The notes below the pieces were generated by a model that worked only from the letters and a program-made list of their open reading frames with translations, made no database searches and had not been told where the DNA came from. The translations under genes were made by a program, and so were the position numbers. 64,000 nucleotides of DNA from Burkholderiales bacterium (GTDB taxonomy: Bacteria > Pseudomonadota > Gammaproteobacteria > Burkholderiales > Burkholderiaceae_C), in the NCBI GenBank assembly GCA_029268225.1, contig JAJUGJ010000012.1, forward strand, positions 1 through 64,000, given 5' to 3'. This document shows positions 8,326 to 15,387 of the stretch, in pieces. The stretch's first letter is position 1, and every line of letters begins with the position of its first letter.

Positions 8326-9072
8326 TTGACGCTGCACAACGTACGCCGCGGCATGGGCCGTGCGGTGATGGTTTCCTTGTTGTCTGCCTTGGCAGCCTGT
8401 TCATCACTGCAGAAGCAGGACACCGAGTCGGCCCAGAAGGCCATTCGCGAGAAGGTTGATGCACGTGTGACAGCCGCTGATGAGGCGCTGAAGCAGGGGC
8501 AACCTCAACAAGCCTTCGAGCAACTTGATCAGGCCATCAAGATCGACCCTTCTGCCAAGCAACCTTGGCTGCGCAAAGCTCAGATTCATTTTGAGGCGCG
8601 CCAATACGGTCATGCCATCAACGATGCGCAGGAAGTGCTGCAACGTGATGTGAACGATCTGACGGCTCAAAGCATTTTGGCTGTCAGTGGCCTGCGAGTG
8701 AGTGCCGATGCCTTGGCGCATCTGCGCAAGGTCAACGAGGTCAAAGGCTCCACCCGCAACGAGGCCGAGAGCGTTGCGAAGCTGATTTGGGAGGCTCTGG
8801 GAGAGCCCATTCTGGTCACGCCACAGGCGGAGGTTGCGCCTGCTCCAGTCAAGCCGGTGCGTCGTGCCGTGCGTCGTGCCGCAACACCTGCGCCGGCCAA
8901 GGCATCCACTGATTCAGCCAAGGCTGTGCCCGCCGCGGCAGGCACTGCACCTGCTTCTAACGCTGCTGCGCCTGCCAAGCCTGCGCCGACGCCAGCAGCC
9001 AAGCCTGCCGCTGTCTCAAAGCCCGTGGCGAACAACGCAGGACGTGCCAATCCGTTCGGCGCCTTGCAATAA
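8326..9072 (+). CDS. T6SS-linked TPR-repeat lipoprotein
   Basis: 248 residues from TTG 8326, chosen because AGGGAG stands 7 bases upstream and it gives a clean lipoprotein signal with lipobox LAAC (Cys25). After the cysteine come about 125 helical residues with tetratricopeptide-like motifs (ALKQGQPQQAFEQLDQAIKI and the following PSAKQPWLRKAQIHFEARQY), then an Ala/Pro/Lys-rich tail of about 85 residues resembling a disordered periplasmic linker. Similar TPR lipoproteins head the tssB arm in other Burkholderiales T6SS clusters as I recall, but I know of no settled Tss name, so none is given. Its role is inferred: a periplasmic scaffold or assembly factor for the membrane complex. Confidence 0.75.
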   Translation: MTLHNVRRGMGRAVMVSLLSALAACSSLQKQDTESAQKAIREKVDARVTAADEALKQGQPQQAFEQLDQAIKIDPSAKQPWLRKAQIHFEARQYGHAINDAQEVLQRDVNDLTAQSILAVSGLRVSADALAHLRKVNEVKGSTRNEAESVAKLIWEALGEPILVTPQAEVAPAPVKPVRRAVRRAATPAPAKASTDSAKAVPAAAGTAPASNAAAPAKPAPTPAAKPAAVSKPVANNAGRANPFGALQ

Positions 9073-9096
9073 CACACATCAGGAAGGAGGCTGCTC

Positions 9097-9615
9097 ATGG
9101 CCAAGAAAGACAGCGTTCAGCAACGACTCGGGCGTGTGCGCCCACCACGTGTCCAGCTCACCTATGACGTGGAAGTGGGGGATGCAACCGAGCAGAAGGA
9201 GATTCCTTTTGTCGTTGGGGTGATGGGTGATTTCGCGGGCCAGCCAGATCCTGACAAACCTCTGCCCAAGCTGAAGGACCGAAAGTTCGTCAGCATCGAC
9301 ATGGACAATTTTGACGAGGTGATGGAGGGGATCGCGCCGCGAGCCAGCTATCGCGTCAAAAACAAGCTGTCTGCCGAAGGCGGTGAGTTTGGGGTGAATC
9401 TCGAGTTCAAGAGCATTGAGGACTTCCGTCCGGAGTCCGTGGTGCAGCAGGTTGAGCCGCTGCGCAAGTTGCTTGAGGCGCGCACCAAGCTGTCTGACTT
9501 GCGTAACAAGCTCGCAGGCAACGAGAAGCTCGAAGACGCCCTGGCTGAGGTGCTGAGCAGTACCGAGAAGCTCAAGCAATTGAGCGCCGAAGCTTTGCAG
9601 CCTGAACAGGAGTGA
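9097..9615 (+). CDS. tssB: Type VI secretion sheath small subunit TssB
   Basis: 172 residues from ATG 9097, preceded by AGGAAGGAGG. Hallmarks of the TssB/VipA/ImpB family: SVQQRLGRVRPPRVQLTYDV at the N-terminus, IPFVVGVMGDFAG, and the helical C-terminal region (KLLEARTKLSDLRNKLAGNE, LEDALAEVLSST) that interlocks with TssC. With TssC it forms the contractile sheath around the Hcp tube. tssC starts 4 bases after its stop, so translation is coupled, as needed for 1:1 stoichiometry. Confidence 0.96.
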   Translation: MAKKDSVQQRLGRVRPPRVQLTYDVEVGDATEQKEIPFVVGVMGDFAGQPDPDKPLPKLKDRKFVSIDMDNFDEVMEGIAPRASYRVKNKLSAEGGEFGVNLEFKSIEDFRPESVVQQVEPLRKLLEARTKLSDLRNKLAGNEKLEDALAEVLSSTEKLKQLSAEALQPEQE

Positions 9616-9619
9616 TGCG

Positions 9620-11098
9620 ATGAGTGCACAACTGCAACCCCAGACCGGTGCTGTGCTCGAGAGCGTCAGCCTGTTGGACGATATCGTGGCCCGCAGCAAG
9701 GTTGCCAAGACCGACAGCGAGCACGCGCGTGCGAAAGACATCATTGGTGAGCTGGTCAAGGAAGTGCTCGATGGCACGGTGGTGGTCTCCGACAACCTGT
9801 CGGCCAACATCGATGCGCGCATTGCAGAGATTGATCAACTGATCTCAGCTCAGCTCAGCGAGGTGCTGCATGCCCCCGAGTTCCAGAAGATCGAGTCCAG
9901 TTGGACGGGCTTGCACTACCTGTGCAAGCACACCTCGACCGGTGAGCGTCTGAAGATCAAGTTGCTGAACACGAGCAAGAAGGACATCGTCAAGGACTTC
10001 AAGACGGCCATTGACTTTGACCAGTCAGCGCTGTTCAAGAAAGTGTACGAAGAAGAGTTCGGTACTTTTGGGGGCTCGCCATTCGGCGCACTGATTGGGG
10101 ACTTCGAGATCGGTCGTGGTGCCGAGGACATGTACTTCGTCGAGCAGATGTCGCATGTGGCTGCAGCCGCACATGCACCGTTCATTTCTGCAGCCTCTAG
10201 CGAACTGTTTGGCCTGGAGGCCTTTACCGACCTTGGCAAGCCTCGGGATCTGGCCAAGGTGTTTGATACGGTGGACTATGCAAAGTGGAAGTCCTTCCGT
10301 GAATCGGAGGACGCACGCTACGTGGGACTGACGGTGCCACGGTTCCTGGGCCGTTTGCCCTATGACCCCAAGGAAGGCATGACCACCGAGGGCTTCAACT
10401 TCGTTGAGGACGTCGATGGCACCGATCACAGCAAGTACCTGTGGGTGAACACGGCCTACGCATTGGGTGCACGCCTGACAGCCGCTTTCGAAACATACGG
10501 CTGGTGTGCCGCCATTCGTGGGGTCGAGGGCGGTGGCTTGGTCGAAGACCTTCCCACGCATACCTTCAAGACCGATGACGGAGAGCTGGCACTGAAGTGC
10601 CCCACGGAAGTGGCTATCACGGATCGTCGCGAGAAGGAGCTCAGTGACCTGGGGTTCATCCCGCTGGTGCATTGCAAGAACACCGACTATGCCGCTTTCT
10701 TTGGTGCGCAATCCGCTCAGAAAGCCAAGAAGTACGACAGTGATGCGGCGAATGCGAATGCAGCCCTGTCGGCTCAATTGCAGTACATGTTTGCGGTCTG
10801 CCGCATTGCGCATTACATGAAGTCGATGATGCGCGACAAGGTAGGCAGTTTTGCCAACACGCTCGACGTCGAGCGTTATCTGCATAACTGGCTGATGCAG
10901 TACGTGGTGGACTCTCAGGACGCGTCGCAGGAAATCCGCGCCCAGAAGCCGCTGCGGGAGGCCAGTGTCGAGGTCAGCGAAGTGCCGGGTCGTCCGGGTG
11001 CATATCGGGCCGTGGCCTTCGTGCGTCCCCATTACCAACTGGATGAACTGTCGGTGTCGCTGCGCCTGGTTGCCGAGATGCCACAAGGTTCGAAGTGA
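9620..11098 (+). CDS. tssC: Type VI secretion sheath large subunit TssC
   Basis: 492 residues, the standard TssC/VipB/ImpC length. Conserved segments: LLDDIVARSKVA near the start, SSWTGLHYLCKHTSTGERLK, EEFGTFGGSPFGALIGDFEI, the ARYVGLTVPRFLGRLPYDPK block and a C-terminal HYMKSMMRDKVGSFANTLD segment. TssB-TssC heterodimers polymerise into the cytoplasmic contractile sheath and are recycled by TssH/ClpV. An 80-base spacer without a gene separates it from hcp. Confidence 0.96.
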   Translation: MSAQLQPQTGAVLESVSLLDDIVARSKVAKTDSEHARAKDIIGELVKEVLDGTVVVSDNLSANIDARIAEIDQLISAQLSEVLHAPEFQKIESSWTGLHYLCKHTSTGERLKIKLLNTSKKDIVKDFKTAIDFDQSALFKKVYEEEFGTFGGSPFGALIGDFEIGRGAEDMYFVEQMSHVAAAAHAPFISAASSELFGLEAFTDLGKPRDLAKVFDTVDYAKWKSFRESEDARYVGLTVPRFLGRLPYDPKEGMTTEGFNFVEDVDGTDHSKYLWVNTAYALGARLTAAFETYGWCAAIRGVEGGGLVEDLPTHTFKTDDGELALKCPTEVAITDRREKELSDLGFIPLVHCKNTDYAAFFGAQSAQKAKKYDSDAANANAALSAQLQYMFAVCRIAHYMKSMMRDKVGSFANTLDVERYLHNWLMQYVVDSQDASQEIRAQKPLREASVEVSEVPGRPGAYRAVAFVRPHYQLDELSVSLRLVAEMPQGSK

Positions 11099-11178
11099 TC
11101 AGGTGAGTTCAAGCGGGGGTGATGCTGTCGGCGATTGCCTCCGCCCCCTTCACGATGAAATCAAGGAGTGATACCCAC

Positions 11179-11715
11179 ATGAAAGACATTTACGTCAAGT
11201 TCAACAAGCCGTTGAATGGCAAGGACATCAAGGGCGAGTCGCGTGACGCTGGTACCGGTCAGACCCATCCTGCTCCGTGGTTCGAAGCCACGAGTTGGCA
11301 GCACTTCATTCGCCAGCCCAAGTCCGCCACGGCCTCGACCGCCGGTGGTCACACGGCCGAGCGTTGCGAGCACGGCGAAATGATCTTCACCAAGGATCTT
11401 GACATGGTCAGCCCGCAGCTGTGGGAGTCCTGCTCGGCCGGTACGCTGTATGACGACGTGGAGATCCACTTCATGCGCGCAAACGGCACGAATGACCGCG
11501 TCCTGTATCTCAAGATCCAGTTGAAGAAGGTCATCATCTCTCAGGTGGTGCCGTCGGTGGACAAGGAAGGCCTTCCGACCGAAACCTTCGGCTTGAAGTA
11601 CTCGGCCGTGCAGTGGACGTACACCCAGCAAACGATGGACGGCAAGTCCAAGCCGGGTCAAGTGGCTTCCTGGAGCCTCGCCACCAACAAGGCCGCCTTC
11701 GACGCTCCGAACTGA
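11179..11715 (+). CDS. hcp: Type VI secretion tube protein Hcp (TssD)
   Basis: 178 residues from ATG 11179, preceded by AAGGAG (11163-11168). It begins KDIYVKFNKPLNGKDIKGES and has the Hcp-fold features HTAERCEHGEMIFTKDLDMV, LWESCSAGTLYDDVEIHFMR and a C-terminal GLKYSAVQWTYTQQTMDGK. Hcp hexamers stack into the inner tube and carry effectors. No C-terminal effector extension is present, so this is a structural Hcp. It is the only hcp in the window. A terminator-like hairpin follows, which could raise hcp mRNA over downstream genes. Confidence 0.95.
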   Translation: MKDIYVKFNKPLNGKDIKGESRDAGTGQTHPAPWFEATSWQHFIRQPKSATASTAGGHTAERCEHGEMIFTKDLDMVSPQLWESCSAGTLYDDVEIHFMRANGTNDRVLYLKIQLKKVIISQVVPSVDKEGLPTETFGLKYSAVQWTYTQQTMDGKSKPGQVASWSLATNKAAFDAPN

Positions 11716-11753
11716 TCGGAGTGATCACATGAGCGCACTGTGCGCGTGACCGG

Positions 11754-11783
11754 GATGGGGCCTCGTGCCCCATCTCTTGCTTC
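11754..11783 (+). terminator. Terminator-like hairpin between hcp and tssE (possible attenuator)
   Basis: Stem GATGGGGC (11754-11761) with GCCCCATC (11767-11774), 5-base loop, followed by a pyrimidine tract TCTTGCTTC rather than a clean T-run. It lies 38 bases after the hcp stop. A leaky terminator or 3' stabiliser here would give much more hcp than tssE-H transcript, matching the high Hcp demand. Function is inferred. Confidence 0.5.
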
Positions 11784-11797
11784 AGGCTGTGTGAGAG

Positions 11798-12286
11798 ATG
11801 TCTTCTGCCGTGCGCATTCGTCGCAGCGTGTTTGACCGCTTGCTGGACAACAATCCTGATCTGCCGGAAGGTCTGATGCAGACCTGCAGCGTTGAGCAGT
11901 TGCGTGACGCGGTGGCGCGCGATCTGGAAAGTCTGCTGAATTCCCGTGCAGCCATCAACTTTGATGCATCGGATCTGGGGCCTCATACGGCCCGCTCGGT
12001 GTTGTGTTTTGGGGTGCGTGATTTTGTCGGGAGGGTGTTGTCCAGCTCCGAGGATCGTCGGCACATCAGCCGAAGCCTGTCGCACGCCATCGAGACCCAT
12101 GAGCCGCGACTGCAGAACGTGCAGGTGCAGTTTCATGACACACAGACCTCACAGAGCTCCTTGGCCTTTACCATCCGCGCCATGTTGGTGGTACGCCCCA
12201 CGCGCGAGACGGTGAGTTTTGATGCTGTGCTGCAGCCTTCACTGTCTAGTTATCGGGTCATGCAGGCGCGCTTTGCGTCAGCTTGA
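11798..12286 (+). CDS. tssE: Type VI secretion baseplate subunit TssE (gp25-like)
   Basis: 162 residues from ATG 11798. Family features: IRRSVFDRLLDNN at the N-terminus, the LRDAVARDLESLLNSRAAI helix and the GVRDFVGRVLSSSEDRRHIS segment typical of gp25/lysozyme-like baseplate proteins. The C-terminal strand region ends TVSFDAVLQPSLSSYRVMQA. TssE sits in the T6SS baseplate wedge and nucleates sheath assembly. tssF follows 34 bases downstream. Confidence 0.92.
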   Translation: MSSAVRIRRSVFDRLLDNNPDLPEGLMQTCSVEQLRDAVARDLESLLNSRAAINFDASDLGPHTARSVLCFGVRDFVGRVLSSSEDRRHISRSLSHAIETHEPRLQNVQVQFHDTQTSQSSLAFTIRAMLVVRPTRETVSFDAVLQPSLSSYRVMQARFASA

Positions 12287-12320
12287 AACTTGATGTCGTT
12301 GTTTTCGCCAGGCACCTGTC

Positions 12321-14273
12321 ATGGATGAGTTGTTACCCCATTACGAGAGAGAGCTGGCATTTCTGCGCACGCGTTCGGCTGACTTCGCGCGACGTTACCC
12401 CAAGATTGCGGGACGTCTGCAGCTGACAGGGGATGTGGGTGATGACCCGCACGTCGAGCGTCTGATGGAGTCCTTTGCCTTCCTCAGTTCGCGCATTCAC
12501 AAGCGGCTCGACGATGACTTTCCGTTGTTCACCGAGTCTTTGCTGGAGGTTCTGTATCCCCATTACCTGCGGCCCTTCCCATCGTGCGCGATTGCCTCGT
12601 TGGATATGGGGGCTGCGGCAGGTCAGATGAGCAAGAGCGTGTTGTTGCCGCGTGGCTCGTCCATGACCAGTCGGGTGGTGAAGGGGGTGAGCTGCCGCTT
12701 CCGCACCACACAGGATGTGCGCCTTTTGCCTGTGCGTGTCAGCGAGGTGGTGTTTCGCAATGCGTTGGGAGCACCTCCGGGTAGTCGTGTGCCCGCGGGT
12801 GCCAGCTCGGTGCTGTCCATCACACTGGACAAGCTCTCTCCGCAGATGTCGTGGCAAGCCATCTTGAGCGAGCCCTTGAGTGTGTACCTTGATGGCGAGG
12901 CCTCTCAGGTCAGTGCGTTGAGGGAGGCGCTGTGCAACAAGGCGCTGGCGGTGATGGTGCAGTGGCAAGCGCATCATCCCTGGCAACTGGCGCCGGCCGC
13001 GATGGATGGACGTGTTCAGTTGCCGAGCCTGCGCGGTTTCGCCGACAGTGAAGCCTTGATCGATTGGGATGATCGAGCCAATCCGGCTTACCGCCTTCTG
13101 ACCGAGTACTTCGCCTTTCCGGAGAAGTTCAACTTTGTCGATCTCCCAGTATGGGTTTCGGCGTCTGGGGCATCGATTGACGCCGATGGTGAAGGATCTC
13201 GTTCGGTGGTGCTTCATATCCCGCTGCGCGATGTCCGTGCTGATTCGGACGAGTCTCGCTTGCTGGAGACGGTGGCGGCTCACAACCTGGTGCTGGGCGC
13301 CACACCGGTGGTGAATCTCTTCACGCAGGCGGCCGATCCCATCCGGATCACGCACAAGTCGGCCGACTATCCGGTGGTGGTGGACGCACGCAAGGCCTTT
13401 GGGTATGAGTTGTACTCGTTGGATCGGGTGTACAGGGTTCGGCAGACGGCGGCTGGAGAGGCCGTGGATGAGGTGCGTCCTTTCTTCTCCTTGCGTCACG
13501 ATGAGTTGTGGTCTGCGGAGGATCAGGGCGATGAGGGCTTGCCTGCGACCCTGGCCGAAGCGCGCACTCGCCAGCGTCGTGCCGGAGGGCGCTGTTTGGC
13601 TTACTGGCAATTGCGTCGCGATGAGGATGTGGCCCAACATAGCCCAGGATACGAGGTGTCGTTGACGCTGGTGGACCAGTCCTTTGATCCGGTCTTGCCC
13701 AGCGTCGAAACACTGTCGCTTGATGTGACGGCCACCAACCGAGATCTGCCAAGTTTGCTATCGCCTGGCACCTTAGGGGGCGACTTGTTCATGGAGGGGG
13801 GCGGTCCGGCCAAGGAGATTCGGCTGTTGCGCAAGCCTACATCGAGTCAGCGCTTCGAGCGGGGGCGGGGGGCTTTGTGGCGTTTGATCTCTCATTTGTC
13901 ACTCAATCACCTGTCCTTGTCAGGGGGGGGCATCGATGCCCTCAAGGAGATGCTGCGTCTGTATGACCTTCCGCGCAGTGCCAGCAATCGTCGGCAAATT
14001 GATGGTCTGGTGGCGATTGAGTTTCGGCCCGCGACGGCATGGTTGCAGGGCGAGCCCTATGCGAGCTTTGTGCGCGGGACAGAGGTGCGGCTGACCGTGG
14101 ATGAAAGCAACTTTGTGGGCACGGGCCTGGGCTTGTTTGCCACCATGCTGGATCATTTCTTTGGCCTGTATGTGCACGCCAACAGTTTCACGAAGCTGAC
14201 GCTGGTGTCGGCTCGTACGCAGGAAGAGGTGCTGACATGTTCACCCCGCAACGGCGACCTGCCGCTGGTGTGA
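12321..14273 (+). CDS. tssF: Type VI secretion baseplate subunit TssF
   Basis: 650 residues starting MDELLPHYERELAFLRTRSA, the conserved TssF (VasA/ImpG) N-terminus. Further signatures: DPHVERLMESFAFLSSRIHK, FTESLLEVLYPHYLRPFPSC, EYFAFPEKFNFVDL and, near the end, GLGLFATMLDHFFGLYVHAN. Two TssF and one TssG form each baseplate wedge core with TssE and TssK. tssG begins 37 bases before the tssF stop, so the two are translationally coupled. Confidence 0.95.
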   Translation: MDELLPHYERELAFLRTRSADFARRYPKIAGRLQLTGDVGDDPHVERLMESFAFLSSRIHKRLDDDFPLFTESLLEVLYPHYLRPFPSCAIASLDMGAAAGQMSKSVLLPRGSSMTSRVVKGVSCRFRTTQDVRLLPVRVSEVVFRNALGAPPGSRVPAGASSVLSITLDKLSPQMSWQAILSEPLSVYLDGEASQVSALREALCNKALAVMVQWQAHHPWQLAPAAMDGRVQLPSLRGFADSEALIDWDDRANPAYRLLTEYFAFPEKFNFVDLPVWVSASGASIDADGEGSRSVVLHIPLRDVRADSDESRLLETVAAHNLVLGATPVVNLFTQAADPIRITHKSADYPVVVDARKAFGYELYSLDRVYRVRQTAAGEAVDEVRPFFSLRHDELWSAEDQGDEGLPATLAEARTRQRRAGGRCLAYWQLRRDEDVAQHSPGYEVSLTLVDQSFDPVLPSVETLSLDVTATNRDLPSLLSPGTLGGDLFMEGGGPAKEIRLLRKPTSSQRFERGRGALWRLISHLSLNHLSLSGGGIDALKEMLRLYDLPRSASNRRQIDGLVAIEFRPATAWLQGEPYASFVRGTEVRLTVDESNFVGTGLGLFATMLDHFFGLYVHANSFTKLTLVSARTQEEVLTCSPRNGDLPLV

Positions 14274-15346
14274 TGGAGGAACTGCTGCAGTCACCGCAGC
14301 AGTTCAGCTTCTTTCAGGCGGTCCGGCTGTTGGATCGCTGGTTGGCCGATGGCGATCGGGCTGGACAAAGCTTGTCGCGCGTGAACTTTCGCAACACGCT
14401 GTCGTTGTCGTTTCCCGCCAGCGAGATCGAGTCCTTGGTGTTGCATCGCAAGGGCGATGTGCGCGCGGATGAGTCAGGCAGCATTCAGCGGGATCAAGTT
14501 GAGCGGATTGACCTCACGCCGGCGTTCATGGGCTTGCTTGGTGTCTCAGGCGCTTTGCCGCTGTATTACACCGAGATGTTGGCTCAGCGAGAGCATGAGC
14601 ACAAGGATCACGCAGCACGTGCTTTTCTGGATGTGTTCAGTCACCGAGCGGTGGCCTTGTTCTATCAGGCTTGGCGCAAGCATCGGTTGGCCGTGCAATA
14701 CGAGGGGGCGCACCGACAGCGTTTCCTGCCTGAAGTCCTGGCCTTGGCGGGGTTGGGGCAGCGTGGCTTGCGTGAGCGTTTGACTGGCGCCCTCGGTGAT
14801 GTGGATGATGAGGCTTTGGCATTCCATGCTGGGGCGCTGCAACGTCGCACCTTGTCGGCGCGCCAGTTGCAGCAGGTGCTGCAGTCCTACCTGAAGGTGC
14901 CGGTGCGCATCGAGCAATTTGTGGGGCGCTGGTATCGCTTGCCGGATGCAGCCAGAGGTTATCTCGGCGTGATCGGCGGCGGGCGAGGTGGGCAGGTGCC
15001 GACCACAGGGGTGTTGGGACGGTCCGCCATGGTGGGGGAGCGGGTCTGGCAACGCGACATGCGCGTGCGGGTGGTTTTGGGGCCACTGGACAGCAATGGC
15101 TTGCAGCGCTTCTTGCCTGGTGGACGTGGGGCTGCAGCACTGAAGTCCTGGCTGACCATGCTCAATGGTGTGGCGCTGGAGTACGAGGTGAACCTGACTT
15201 TGCAACGCGAGGCCGTACAGGGCTGCACGTTGCATTCACAGCGACCCTCGCGTGAGGCCCGCCTGGGGTGGGACACCTTTTTACAAACCAGACCGGCCAC
15301 GCAGGACCGCTCGGATGTGCACTACGACATCCACGCGGCCGCTTGA
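14237..15346 (+). CDS. tssG: Type VI secretion baseplate subunit TssG
   Basis: 369 residues. The start at ATG 14237 is preferred because TssG proteins open with a TPQRR...GVMEELL-type segment followed by QFSFFQAVRLLDRW; the alternative ATG 14273, overlapping the tssF stop as TGATG, would drop the first 12 residues. Conserved parts: VNFRNTLSLSFPASEIESL, AFMGLLGVSGALPLYYTEML and AFLDVFSHRAVALFYQAWRK. TssG (VasB/ImpH) bridges the two TssF copies of a wedge. tssH starts 41 bases downstream. Confidence 0.94.
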   Translation: MFTPQRRPAAGVMEELLQSPQQFSFFQAVRLLDRWLADGDRAGQSLSRVNFRNTLSLSFPASEIESLVLHRKGDVRADESGSIQRDQVERIDLTPAFMGLLGVSGALPLYYTEMLAQREHEHKDHAARAFLDVFSHRAVALFYQAWRKHRLAVQYEGAHRQRFLPEVLALAGLGQRGLRERLTGALGDVDDEALAFHAGALQRRTLSARQLQQVLQSYLKVPVRIEQFVGRWYRLPDAARGYLGVIGGGRGGQVPTTGVLGRSAMVGERVWQRDMRVRVVLGPLDSNGLQRFLPGGRGAAALKSWLTMLNGVALEYEVNLTLQREAVQGCTLHSQRPSREARLGWDTFLQTRPATQDRSDVHYDIHAAA

Positions 15347-15387
15347 GCCGGCGTCATTTCTTTGGCTTATCCAACGCTGTCATCACC

